64,000 bases of DNA, from contig SNWL01000005.1 of assembly GCA_004362315.1 (NCBI GenBank), positions 310,001 to 374,000 on the forward strand, given 5' to 3'. The notes below the pieces were generated by a model, which worked only from the letters and a program-made list of their open reading frames with translations, made no database searches and was not told where the DNA came from. Below are positions 1 to 8,656 of the stretch, piece after piece (position 1 is the first letter of the stretch; each line of letters starts with the position of its first letter). Origin of the DNA: Mycobacterium sp. BK086. Lineage in GTDB: Bacteria > Actinomycetota > Actinomycetes > Mycobacteriales > Mycobacteriaceae. A program made the translations under genes and the position numbers.

Positions 1-74
1 TTCGGGTGTCCAGTTGCTGCGGGTCTGATCGGTCGACGCGAACAGATCAGGTCCGAGCCGCCGGTAGTAGCAGC
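1..74. other. Unassigned left edge
   Basis: These bases lie beyond the stop of the leftward RecB-like gene. No ATG, GTG or TTG start for a leftward gene was seen. One rightward frame is open from the edge to a TGA at 26-28 (tail SGVQLLRV) and could be the end of a convergent gene, but eight codons cannot identify it. Confidence 0.3.
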
Positions 75-908
75 TCACGCGGCCGGCTTTTCGGGCCAGC
101 CGGGATAGGGCGGCGGTGTGCCGCCGTAGACCGGGCACAGGGCGTGATGGCTGCACCAGTTGCACAGCCGTGTCGGGTTGGGCCGGAAATCGCCTGTGGC
201 ACCGGCAGATTGGATCGCTCGCCAAATCGCCATCAACGTCTTCTCGAAGCGCAGCAGCTCGTCCAGCTCGGGGGTGTAGTCCAGCAGCTGACCGTCGGCC
301 AGATAGATCAGCCGCAACCGGCTGGCCAGCACCTCGCGGGAGCGCAGCAGCGCCACGGCGTAGAACTTCATCTGGAACAACGCCTTGAACTCGGCCAACG
401 CTCTGGCGGCCGGAGGCGCCTTGCCGGTCTTGTAGTCGACGACACGCAGCTCACCGGTGCCGGCTACGTCGATGCGATCGACGTAGCCGCGCAGCAGTGT
501 GCCGTCGGCGAGCTCGACCTCGATGCGCTGCTCGCAGCTCTGCGGGTCGAAGCGGGTCGGGTCTTCGAGCCGGTAATAGCCGGTCAACAGCTTGCGCGCC
601 TCGGTCAGCAGCTGGCCGCGCTGCTCGTCGGTGAAACCCTCGGCGAGGTCGGGATGCTCGGAAAGCACCTTCTCCCAGGCCGGGTCGACGAGCGAGAGCG
701 CGGTCTGCGGCACGCGGTCGGCAGCAGGCATGCCGTACAGCTGTTCGAGGGCGGCATGCACCACCGAACCGCGTAGCTGCGCCGTCGACGGTGGCTCCGG
801 CAATCGGTCGACCGCCCGGAAGCGGTACAGCAGCGGGCACTGCTTGAAATCGGCTGCCCGCGAAGGCGACAGCGCGGGACGGCGCGTCTCCAACGTCTGA
901 GCGGACAT
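75..908 (-). CDS. RecB-family PD-(D/E)XK exonuclease with a Cys4 iron-sulfur signature
   Basis: A 277-residue single-domain nuclease of the RecB/Cas4-like class, homologous to Rv2119. Expected to cut DNA during repair in the cytoplasm. The nuclease core is visible as GYVDRID (about 141-147), VVDYKTGK (156-163) and the downstream Q-M-K-F-Y motif near 179-183. Cys24 together with Cys249, Cys252 and Cys258 has the split spacing that holds a 4Fe-4S cluster in AddB and Cas4. The ATG follows a TAGGCT -10 box by six bases, so the mRNA is probably leaderless. The promoter matches the PafBC-dependent damage promoter (see 915-937), which fits a DNA repair role. The exact substrate is unknown. Confidence 0.88.
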   Translation of the reverse strand: MSAQTLETRRPALSPSRAADFKQCPLLYRFRAVDRLPEPPSTAQLRGSVVHAALEQLYGMPAADRVPQTALSLVDPAWEKVLSEHPDLAEGFTDEQRGQLLTEARKLLTGYYRLEDPTRFDPQSCEQRIEVELADGTLLRGYVDRIDVAGTGELRVVDYKTGKAPPAARALAEFKALFQMKFYAVALLRSREVLASRLRLIYLADGQLLDYTPELDELLRFEKTLMAIWRAIQSAGATGDFRPNPTRLCNWCSHHALCPVYGGTPPPYPGWPEKPAA

Positions 909-914
909 ATCCGC

Positions 915-937
915 AGCCTAGGACTGCGGGCCGACAA
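915..937 (-). promoter_or_regulatory. PafBC-type (RecA-independent) DNA-damage promoter
   Basis: Read on the minus strand: TTGTCGG at 937-931, two bases, eight bases, then TAGGCT at 920-915. This matches the published mycobacterial RecA-independent promoter tTGTCRgtg-N8-TAnnnT in spacing, with a mismatch only at the weak last two bases (CC for tg). TAGGCT ends six bases before the ATG of the RecB-like nuclease. The activator PafBC is encoded at 19119-21070 in this window. Confidence 0.72.
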
Positions 938-979
938 CCAGACGGCATCTCGCACGGCGAGTCCGCTATGGCAGGCTGA

Positions 980-2151
<1,172 letters not shown>

Positions 2152-2754
2152 TCAGGGCGTCGGGGTGGGGCTGGCGGGGCTGACCGGGCTGGTGGGGCTA
2201 GCGGGATTAGCGGGGCTGGCGGGACTCGCGGGACTCGCGCCGCCGCGCGCGTTGCCGAAGGCCAGGAGCATGTTCGCCGTTTCCCGGGACAGCTGCCAGG
2301 CGCCCTTGTCCTGGCGGAACTCCATCGGGAACGTGAAGTTGCCGGGGTTGGCCGGGTTCGACGTCGTCACGTTGATCGACGCCAGGGCATCGCTCGGCTG
2401 GCGATCAGACCAGCGGATCTCGGTGGCGGTGAAGGTCAGTGGCGTGAACCCGCCGTCGCGCAGTGCCGCCGCGAACTTGTCGATGGTCGCGGCGTCGTCG
2501 GGCGTCGTCGATTCGACGAGCGCGAGCTTGTCGGCTCCCTTGACCGCAGGGTCGGCCAGGCGGTACAGCACGTCGGTCAGCGCGTCGGGGGTCGGCAGCG
2601 CGGCCGCGGTGGACTCCGGTGGCGCGAGGGCCGTCGACGACTGTTCGAAGGGCCGTTGCGTGGAGTTCTGCTCGGTCTGGTCAGAACACCCAGAGAGGCT
2701 GAGCGCCGCCACGATTGTGGCGGCGCTCAGGACTCCGAACAGCGGGTGACGCAT
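2152..2754 (-). CDS. lppK: Mtb12-family lipoprotein (LppK-like) with a Pro/Ser/Ala tail
   Basis: A 200-residue predicted lipoprotein, in the position of Rv2116 (lppK). The signal peptide ends in a lipobox with Cys23 (SLSGC), after which a Ser/Thr/Pro linker leads to a domain of about 110 residues like that of the low-molecular-weight antigen Mtb12. The last 28 residues are repeated Ala-Ser-Pro and Thr-Pro units, a flexible cell-wall-spanning type of tail. The start is ATG at 2754, eleven bases after the end of another Mtb12-family gene; the two look like an old tandem duplication whose members diverged into a lipoprotein and a secreted form. Function unknown; expected on the outer face of the membrane. 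Confidence 0.82.
   Translation of the reverse strand: MRHPLFGVLSAATIVAALSLSGCSDQTEQNSTQRPFEQSSTALAPPESTAAALPTPDALTDVLYRLADPAVKGADKLALVESTTPDDAATIDKFAAALRDGGFTPLTFTATEIRWSDRQPSDALASINVTTSNPANPGNFTFPMEFRQDKGAWQLSRETANMLLAFGNARGGASPASPASPANPASPTSPVSPASPTPTP
2160..2238 (-). repeat. Nine-base repeats encoding the Ala-Ser-Pro tail
   Basis: Imperfect tandem copies of a nine-base unit (on the plus strand, variants of GGGGCTGGC and GGGACTCGC) encode the C-terminal Ser-Pro-Ala repeats of the lipoprotein at 2152-2754. Copy number is likely to vary between strains through slippage. Confidence 0.7.
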
Positions 2755-2765
2755 CCAGCGGCGAC

Positions 2766-3257
2766 TCAGCCGGCGCCCTGCATCAGCGCAAGCGCCGACT
2801 GCTTGGTGAGCTGCCAGCCGCTGGGGCTTGGCCCTTCGACGAATTGGATGCTCTGCGTCGCGGTCTGACCGTTGGGTGCGGTCGCGGTGACGTTGGCCGT
2901 GGCGGTCGGGCCGTCCTGGTCGATGTCGGCGACGTTGAAGTTGAGCGGGAACAGGCCCTTGGCCGAGGCGTTGTTGAATGCCCGATCGGCGGCGATGCCC
3001 TCGAAGCGGCCCAGGCCGAACTGGATGTAAGAGGCCTTGTTGCCGGAGAACGACCCGCCGCCCTGGAGGCCGTTGAGGGTCGCGACGAGCTGGCTCTGGA
3101 GCTCGGGTGCCGGCGTCTGCGGCAGCGGTGCGCCGAAGACGACGGGCTGCACCGCCGGGGCTACCGGCGAGCTGAATGCAACCGATGTCACACCGGCGGC
3201 GGCACCGCCGACGATCGCGGCGGCTGCAACGCCCGTGGCTAGCAGTTTCAGGGTCAC
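2766..3257 (-). CDS. Secreted low-molecular-weight antigen Mtb12 family protein
   Basis: A 163-residue exported protein. Residues 1-30 form a Sec-type signal peptide rich in Ala and Gly. The segment [10 protein letters not shown] near 38-47 is shared with Mtb12/CFP-2 (Rv2376c), and the rest aligns by pattern with the alpha-beta NTF2-like Mtb12 domain ([27 protein letters not shown]). The start is GTG at 3257, six bases after a GAGAGGA ribosome-binding site. It precedes the LppK-like gene and probably drives that operon. Mtb12 members are abundant culture-filtrate proteins of unknown biochemical role. Confidence 0.85.
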   Translation of the reverse strand: MTLKLLATGVAAAAIVGGAAAGVTSVAFSSPVAPAVQPVVFGAPLPQTPAPELQSQLVATLNGLQGGGSFSGNKASYIQFGLGRFEGIAADRAFNNASAKGLFPLNFNVADIDQDGPTATANVTATAPNGQTATQSIQFVEGPSPSGWQLTKQSALALMQGAG

Positions 3258-3290
3258 GGTGGTCCTCTCGATCGACCCGACTCATCGATG

Positions 3291-3296
3291 AGATTA
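3291..3296 (-). promoter_or_regulatory. Predicted -10 box for the Mtb12/lppK/DUF503 operon
   Basis: TAATCT on the minus strand, 34 bases before the GTG at 3257, with TCGACA (3317-3312) upstream as a -35 candidate at a short 15-base spacing. It fits the mycobacterial TAnnnT pattern and lies in the divergent region with mpa. Confidence 0.4.
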
Positions 3297-3404
3297 ACAG
3301 TCTTGCCAGTGTGTCGAAATTCCCCGAACGCACATGATCGAGGTTGGGCCGGTAGCGTTGAGGTATCCGCCGCACCAACTCTCGGTGTGGGAGAGGAGCG
3401 CAAC

Positions 3405-5207
3405 ATGAGCGAGGCACAAGACCCCCAACTGTCGAGCGAGGATGCTGCCGAGCTCGAGGAGCTGCGCCGCGAGGCGTCGATCCTGCGCGAGCAGCTAGAG
3501 AATGCAGTAGGACAGGGCCCCGCCCGCAGCGCGCGTGACGTGCATCAGCTCGAGGCGCGCATCGACTCCCTGGCCGCGCGTAACGCCAAGCTGATGGACA
3601 CCCTCAAAGAGGCACGCCAGCAGCTGCTCGCGCTCCGCGAGGAGGTCGACCGGCTGGGCCAGCCGCCCAGCGGATACGGCGTGCTGCTGAGCTCCCACGA
3701 GGACGACACCGTCGACGTGTTCACCTCAGGCCGCAAGATGCGGCTCACCTGCTCTCCCAACATCGACGTCAAGGCGCTGAAGCAGGGCCAGACGGTCCGG
3801 CTCAACGAGGCCCTGACCGTGGTCGAGGCCGGCAACTACGAGTCCGTCGGCGAGATCAGCACGCTGCGCGAGATCCTCGCCGACGGCCACCGTGCGCTGG
3901 TGGTCGGGCACGCCGACGAGGAACGCATCGTGTGGCTGGCCGAACCGCTGGTCGCCATCGAGGACCTGCCCGTCGACGTCGCCGAGGCGCTCGATGACGA
4001 TCTGCGTCCGCGCAAGCTGCGCCCGGGTGACTCGCTGCTGGTCGACACCAAGGCCGGATACGCGTTCGAGCGCATCCCCAAGGCCGAGGTCGAGGACCTG
4101 GTGCTCGAAGAGGTGCCCGACGTCGCCTACCACGACATCGGTGGCCTGACCCGGCAGATCGAGCAGATCCGCGACGCCGTGGAACTGCCGTTCCTGCACA
4201 AGGAGCTCTACCGCGAGTACGCGCTGCGGCCGCCCAAGGGTGTGCTGCTCTACGGCCCGCCCGGCTGCGGTAAGACGTTGATCGCCAAGGCCGTTGCCAA
4301 TTCACTGGCCAAGAAGATGGCCGAGGTTCGCGGCGACGACGCCCGCGAGGCGAAGTCGTACTTCCTCAACATCAAGGGCCCGGAGCTGCTGAACAAGTTC
4401 GTCGGTGAGACCGAGCGGCACATCCGGTTGATCTTCCAGCGGGCCCGCGAAAAGGCTTCCGAGGGAACGCCTGTCATCGTGTTCTTCGACGAGATGGACT
4501 CGATCTTCCGTACCCGCGGCACGGGCGTGAGCTCGGACGTGGAGACGACGGTCGTGCCCCAGCTGCTCTCCGAGATCGACGGTGTGGAGGGGCTCGAGAA
4601 CGTCATCGTCATCGGCGCTTCCAACCGCGAGGACATGATCGATCCGGCGATCCTGCGGCCCGGCCGCCTGGACGTCAAGATCAAGATCGAGCGGCCGGAT
4701 GCCGAAGCGGCACTGGACATCTTCAGCAAGTACCTCACCGAGGAACTGCCGGTGAACGCCGACGATCTGGCCGAATTCGGCGGCGATCGCGGGTTGTGCA
4801 TCAGGGCGATGATCGAGAAGGTCGTCGACCGCATGTACGCCGAGATCGACGACAACCGATTCCTGGAAGTCACCTATGCCAACGGTGACAAGGAAGTCAT
4901 GTACTTCAAGGACTTCAACTCCGGCGCGATGATCCAGAATGTCGTCGACCGGGCCAAGAAGTACGCGATCAAGTCGGTCCTGGAAACCGGGCAGAAGGGC
5001 CTGCGGATCCAGCACCTGCTCGATTCGATCGTCGACGAGTTCGCCGAGAACGAGGACCTGCCCAACACCACGAATCCGGATGACTGGGCGCGGATCTCGG
5101 GCAAGAAGGGCGAGCGGATCGTCTACATCCGCACGCTGGTCACCGGCAAGAGTTCGAGCGCGAGCCGGGCAATCGACACCGAGTCAAACCTGGGTCAGTA
5201 CCTGTAG
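3405..5207 (+). CDS. mpa: Proteasome-activating AAA+ ATPase Mpa (ARC)
   Basis: Hexameric ATPase that binds Pup on tagged proteins, unfolds them and threads them into the 20S proteasome. The 600-residue protein shows an N-terminal coiled coil (about 12-75) that captures Pup, tandem OB folds (about 80-230), and a AAA+ module with Walker [10 protein letters not shown] near 284-292, Walker [11 protein letters not shown] near 356-365 and the second region of homology with arginine fingers (ILRPGRLD). The C-terminal Gln-Tyr-Leu, with the penultimate tyrosine, is the proteasome-docking tail. The ATG at 3405 follows GAGAGGAG and matches the family N-terminus; an in-frame upstream extension lacks a ribosome site. 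It is separated from dop-pup-prcBA by a block of leftward genes, as in other mycobacteria. Confidence 0.96.
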   Translation: MSEAQDPQLSSEDAAELEELRREASILREQLENAVGQGPARSARDVHQLEARIDSLAARNAKLMDTLKEARQQLLALREEVDRLGQPPSGYGVLLSSHEDDTVDVFTSGRKMRLTCSPNIDVKALKQGQTVRLNEALTVVEAGNYESVGEISTLREILADGHRALVVGHADEERIVWLAEPLVAIEDLPVDVAEALDDDLRPRKLRPGDSLLVDTKAGYAFERIPKAEVEDLVLEEVPDVAYHDIGGLTRQIEQIRDAVELPFLHKELYREYALRPPKGVLLYGPPGCGKTLIAKAVANSLAKKMAEVRGDDAREAKSYFLNIKGPELLNKFVGETERHIRLIFQRAREKASEGTPVIVFFDEMDSIFRTRGTGVSSDVETTVVPQLLSEIDGVEGLENVIVIGASNREDMIDPAILRPGRLDVKIKIERPDAEAALDIFSKYLTEELPVNADDLAEFGGDRGLCIRAMIEKVVDRMYAEIDDNRFLEVTYANGDKEVMYFKDFNSGAMIQNVVDRAKKYAIKSVLETGQKGLRIQHLLDSIVDEFAENEDLPNTTNPDDWARISGKKGERIVYIRTLVTGKSSSASRAIDTESNLGQYL

Positions 5208-5234
5208 CGGTCCTGCCCAGGTTCGGGCTCGACG

Positions 5235-5519
5235 TCAGCAGAGGTGTGCAGCGGCCGCGTTGTAGAAGAACGCGGCATCCTTCGGCTCGACGCCGTCGGT
5301 GGTGTTGTCCGAAATCGTCTGCAGCGTGGTCGCCTGCGGCACGCCGGCAGCGATGTCACTGCAGATGTGCTGGCCAACGGCCACGGCGGCGGAGACCGGT
5401 CCGCTCCAGCCGTCGTTGGCGAGCGTGGTGATGAAGGCGTCCTGGTCCGCGTACGCCGGTGCCGCGAGTGCCAAACCAAGCCCTGCCGCGGCCAGCGCGG
5501 TGATTGCAATCTTCTTCAT
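5235..5519 (-). CDS. Secreted DUF732 protein
   Basis: A 94-residue exported protein: a signal peptide of 24 residues ending in AYA, then a small helical DUF732 domain with two cysteines (HICSDI and the terminal HLC) likely to form a disulfide. The pattern FITTLANDGWSGP...AVAVGQHICSDIAAG is typical of this mycobacterial family. Function unknown. It converges on mpa 27 bases away. The promoter lies next to a palindrome at 5552-5567. Confidence 0.85.
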   Translation of the reverse strand: MKKIAITALAAAGLGLALAAPAYADQDAFITTLANDGWSGPVSAAVAVGQHICSDIAAGVPQATTLQTISDNTTDGVEPKDAAFFYNAAAAHLC

Positions 5520-5543
5520 GTCAGTCCCTTTCCCGACCTGGGC

Positions 5544-5567
5544 ATTTTATGGGAAGGCATACCTTCC
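5544..5567 (-). promoter_or_regulatory. -10 box with adjoining GGAAGG palindrome (possible operator)
   Basis: On the minus strand TAAAAT (5549-5544) is a good -10 hexamer, 24 bases before the DUF732 ATG and followed by a GGGAAAGGGA ribosome site. Directly upstream is a perfect inverted repeat GGAAGG-CATA-CCTTCC (5552-5567), covering the spacer of the promoter. The arm separation does not fit the IdeR/DtxR box. A dimeric regulator bound here would block the promoter; the regulator is not identifiable. Confidence 0.45.
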
Positions 5568-5631
5568 TTGCAGCGATATCGTCGTACCCGTCAATTCGTT
5601 ACAGCTCAATCAAAGGCAATTCTCAGCTCGC

Positions 5632-6243
5632 TCAAAACTCCAGCGAGTAGCTGTTGGCGAAGTTGTCCTGGGTGACGTGGGCATCGCGGGTCGTGGTGTC
5701 CACACTCAGGCGCTCGGTCAACGTGCGGGTCTCGTAGCGCCAGCCCTCCGGCAGGGTCAACCGCGCGGCGAGATCCGGCAGGCTTGCCAGGCTCAGGCTG
5801 GGGTCGACCCCCTGACTGTAGGTCTGCATGACCCAGCGCTGCCCCTCTGGATCGATGAGTTCGAAGACCGGTCGCCCGGCGTCGAAGTTGAACACCGTCT
5901 TGCGGTCCACTCGATTGACGCTGTACGGAGCGGGGTTCATCGATGACAGCGTGACCGTCGCCTGGCGCATCATCTCGATACCGCCGAACGTCATGGTGTC
6001 CGGTTCGCCCTGGGCATCCTTCTCGATGCTGCTCATCAGCCAGTGTCGCGGGCCGTTCAGCAGTGCCGCGACCGCGCCGTGCTCCTTGGCGATCGCCTCG
6101 GCGTCGAGCTTGTCCCACAGTTCGGCGGGGCAGTCGTTCAGCGGAAAGCTGCAGTAGACGGCCGCTTGCGGCCCGCCATCGTCCGCCGTGACCAAAAGCA
6201 CCTCGCCGTAACGCTTGTCGAAGACGTCATCGCGCTCTGTCAT
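5632..6243 (-). CDS. Conserved hypothetical protein (Rv2114-like)
   Basis: A 203-residue soluble protein with no signal peptide or membrane segment, in the place of Rv2114. Mixed alpha/beta sequence, acidic, with aromatic-rich stretches (CSFPLNDCPAELWDKLD, GQRWVMQTYSQGVDP). No catalytic motif is recognised. The start overlaps the end of the upstream membrane protein gene by 17 bases, so it is the last gene of a coupled operon with two paralogous integral membrane proteins. It may act with them. Function unknown. Confidence 0.7.
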   Translation of the reverse strand: MTERDDVFDKRYGEVLLVTADDGGPQAAVYCSFPLNDCPAELWDKLDAEAIAKEHGAVAALLNGPRHWLMSSIEKDAQGEPDTMTFGGIEMMRQATVTLSSMNPAPYSVNRVDRKTVFNFDAGRPVFELIDPEGQRWVMQTYSQGVDPSLSLASLPDLAARLTLPEGWRYETRTLTERLSVDTTTRDAHVTQDNFANSYSLEF

Positions 6244-7387
6244 CGCCTGCCTCCATTTCCAGATACGCGTCGCGGCCGGCCAGGCTGACAGCGACGTCGG
6301 CGATCAACGGGTCGAAGAACCGCTGCCGGTACAGCGGGTCGACGCTGGTGCTGACGGTGAAGTACAGCCCGGACAGCACCGCCACAAATAGGGAAGTGTG
6401 CACCACCGTCTGAGGTATCGGGACGTGGATGCCGAACCACGTTCCGGCGCAAGGTGGTTCACCCACCGAACAGGATTGCTCGCCGGCCCACAGCACGGTG
6501 ACGTCGTCGGGAATCGCAATGGTTCCCAGCGCCAGGAAGAACGCGAACAGCCCGGTGGTGAAGAACACCACCTGAATCGCCTGCGACACCACCATCACCG
6601 CCACGACGTTGACCTGCTCGGCCAGCGACAGCGGTGTGCGGGCCGGGTCGGATTCGCCCGCCAGCGGGGTGCCGGCCAGCAGGGTCGCGGTGTCGCGCTG
6701 CCCGGACCTGTCGTCGCGCAGCGCCTTCACTTCGTCGCGAATGGTCACCACCATGAACACGATCGCCACCAGCGACAGGAAACCAATTGTCTGCCAGAGT
6801 CGTTCGCGCGTCATCCGAGCCGACAGCTGCCACAGTTCTCCGGTGAAGTACACCACCACGGTCAGCATCAGCAGCGGTAGCGCGCGACTCATCAACGTCC
6901 CGAGTGCGCCGAATTGCACCCACGCAAACCGGAACGCCCACAAGGCAATCGACCCGATGCCCAGATAGGTCAGCCATATCGCGAGCACAGCGACAAGGCC
7001 GAAACCGGCCACCTCGGCCGCGGCCAGGCCCGTCCAGCCGCTGTCTGCCAGTGGGAAGCCGATCACGAATAGTGCCATCACCAACAGTGCGGCGCTGCGG
7101 CGCCCGGCCTCACTGCGTGTCGTGCCCGCCTGATGCAGCAGATACAGGACGAAGGGTGCGGCGATCAGCAGGACAGCCATCGCGCCCAGTCGCACGACGG
7201 TGCTGAATTCGGCACTGCCGTCGCTAAAGTCGGCGATCAGCGCCGTCACCGCGATCAGTGCCCCGATGCCGCTGACGACCGGCGCCGAGCGCACGATCAG
7301 GGCCCGCGATCGCACCCGGCGAGTCAGCACCAGGGGCAGCCCGCGGCCCAGAAACCACTCGTGGACGTCGCGGCTGTCGGTGGTCAT
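6227..7387 (-). CDS. Integral membrane protein, paralogue 2 (Rv2113-like)
   Basis: A 386-residue protein with about eight hydrophobic helices, in the position of Rv2113. It shares with the next gene upstream the N-terminal pattern (EWFLGRGLPLVLTRRVRSR against RWFLVRGLPAVVRRSALVR), the Arg-Glu-Arg-Leu-Trp-Leu/Gln segment before the sixth helix, the VVSQ helix and the C-terminal TDKEYRSQFLDPLL-like block (here DPLYRQRFFDPLIADV). The start ATG overlaps the upstream TGA by one base (TGATG), a strong sign of coupled translation. A loop with Cys-Ser-Val-Gly-Glu-Pro-Pro-Cys could form an external disulfide. Function unknown. Confidence 0.72.
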   Translation of the reverse strand: MTTDSRDVHEWFLGRGLPLVLTRRVRSRALIVRSAPVVSGIGALIAVTALIADFSDGSAEFSTVVRLGAMAVLLIAAPFVLYLLHQAGTTRSEAGRRSAALLVMALFVIGFPLADSGWTGLAAAEVAGFGLVAVLAIWLTYLGIGSIALWAFRFAWVQFGALGTLMSRALPLLMLTVVVYFTGELWQLSARMTRERLWQTIGFLSLVAIVFMVVTIRDEVKALRDDRSGQRDTATLLAGTPLAGESDPARTPLSLAEQVNVVAVMVVSQAIQVVFFTTGLFAFFLALGTIAIPDDVTVLWAGEQSCSVGEPPCAGTWFGIHVPIPQTVVHTSLFVAVLSGLYFTVSTSVDPLYRQRFFDPLIADVAVSLAGRDAYLEMEAGDDRAR

Positions 7388-8529
7388 CAGTGCCCCCTGC
7401 GCGACGAGCGGTAGCGATCTCGTGCCACCAACGTGAGGCGCAGATTGTCCAGCAGTGGATCGAGGAATTGTGAGCGATACTCCTTGTCGGTCACCGCTTT
7501 TGCGGACAGGTACATGAACGTGATGGCGCTCAGCATCATCGTCGTCTGGATCAGCGGATCGGGAACCGGCAGGATCATCCCCAGGAAATGGCCGTCGTTG
7601 CTTCCCGCGTCGCGTGTCCATGCCGCCAGCAGCGGCGGGCTGACCACGATCAGGCCGAGCACGAAGAAGATCGCCCCGGTGGCCAGGGCCACGGTCAGTA
7701 CCTGCCCGACCTGGGAGGCGGCCACCACGAACACCACATTGGCGCGTTCGGGCCCCGACAGCGGGTCCGCGCCGGGCTGGTCGGGGATACCGCCGAACGG
7801 CGTATCCGCCAGACGGTCCTCGTCTTCGGGCAAGGCGTCGGGTGCGGCCAGGATGGGGCGCACCCGCTCCAGCGTGCTCGACACCATGAATGCGGCGGCG
7901 ATCAGGAACAGGAAGCCAATGGCCAGCCACAGCCGCTCGCGACTGACGATCGCCGCCATCAGCCAGACGTAGGTGTTGAAGAACACCAGAAAGGTCAGCA
8001 GCACTACCGGCAGCGCCCGCACGAACATGCCGCTGGCCAGCGCCAGATTCGACATCGTGTCGCGGGCGGCCCAGCCCAGGATCGATCCGACGCCCGACGC
8101 GGTGGCGATCACGATCAGAGCGATCGCGATCGCCGACATCGTCAGATTCACGATTACTCGCGGGCTGGGCCCGCCGAAGAAACAGCCCAGCAGGATCACC
8201 GCGAGCGAGACGTTGGCGGCCAGCACGCGTCGCAGGGGGGTTTCGATCCGCGATACCAGCCATCCCGCCAAGCCGGCCAACGGCACGAGCAACACGATCA
8301 GCGCCAGGACGAACCCTTCGGTCACCGTCGGGTGGCCGTCGATGTCGATGGTGTGCTTGCCCGACAGTTCCACGACGAGAATCGAGTTGGCTGCCACTAC
8401 GGCGAGGCCGGCCAGCGCGGGCGCCGAGCGGCCCCAGACCCGGCGCACGAGGGCGCTGCGGCGGACGACGGCGGGGAGTCCTCGGACCAAGAACCAGCGC
8501 TCGGCGGCGAACCGGTCCGGTGATGTCAT
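7387..8529 (-). CDS. Integral membrane protein, paralogue 1 (Rv2113-like)
   Basis: A 380-residue polytopic protein with about eight membrane helices. The N-terminal cytoplasmic segment has the motif ERWFLVRGLPAVVRR, and a central cytoplasmic loop (about 225-265) is acidic and Pro-rich. It is the first gene of a three-gene leftward operon (two paralogues plus the Rv2114-like protein). M. tuberculosis has a single Rv2113 here as far as I recall, so this looks like a local duplication. It diverges from dop over 127 bp. No transporter or enzyme motif is recognised. Confidence 0.72.
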   Translation of the reverse strand: MTSPDRFAAERWFLVRGLPAVVRRSALVRRVWGRSAPALAGLAVVAANSILVVELSGKHTIDIDGHPTVTEGFVLALIVLLVPLAGLAGWLVSRIETPLRRVLAANVSLAVILLGCFFGGPSPRVIVNLTMSAIAIALIVIATASGVGSILGWAARDTMSNLALASGMFVRALPVVLLTFLVFFNTYVWLMAAIVSRERLWLAIGFLFLIAAAFMVSSTLERVRPILAAPDALPEDEDRLADTPFGGIPDQPGADPLSGPERANVVFVVAASQVGQVLTVALATGAIFFVLGLIVVSPPLLAAWTRDAGSNDGHFLGMILPVPDPLIQTTMMLSAITFMYLSAKAVTDKEYRSQFLDPLLDNLRLTLVARDRYRSSRRGH

Positions 8530-8580
8530 TGCTGGCGGCTCCGCGCTGGAGGCATCCGTTGGGTGTCGAAGGGTGAAGCC

Positions 8581-8586
8581 ACCCTA
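8581..8586 (-). promoter_or_regulatory. Predicted -10 box of the membrane-protein operon
   Basis: TAGGGT on the minus strand, 51 bases before the ATG at 8529, in the divergent region shared with dop. The resulting leader is about 45 bases. Confidence 0.4.
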
Positions 8587-8643
8587 GCCGGAAGTCGCCG
8601 TGTGCACCCGTGAGGCGCGCGACACCGCCTGTCCCAGGCCCCG

Positions 8644-8649
8644 TAGGCT
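8644..8649 (+). promoter_or_regulatory. Leaderless -10 box of dop
   Basis: TAGGCT ends seven bases before the dop ATG, the spacing of mycobacterial leaderless promoters in which the start codon is at or next to +1. No ribosome-binding site is present. GCGACA at 8619-8624 is a weak -35 candidate 19 bases upstream. Confidence 0.6.
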
Positions 8650-8656
8650 GGCGGCC

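Noticed and set aside
6..776. Long rightward reading frame opposite the RecB-like gene
   Set aside because: It is a GC-driven open frame antisense to a protein with clear nuclease motifs and has no recognisable domain.
75..908. RecB-like nuclease as a Cas4 protein of a CRISPR system
   Set aside because: No cas gene or array is nearby, and the gene sits in its usual place next to trmI.
5548..5571. IdeR/DtxR iron box near the DUF732 promoter
   Set aside because: The AGG and CCT half-sites are separated by four bases, while the IdeR box needs nine; only the palindrome remains.
8619..8649. PafBC-type promoter for dop
   Set aside because: TAGGCT is present, but no TTGTCRG lies at the required distance upstream.
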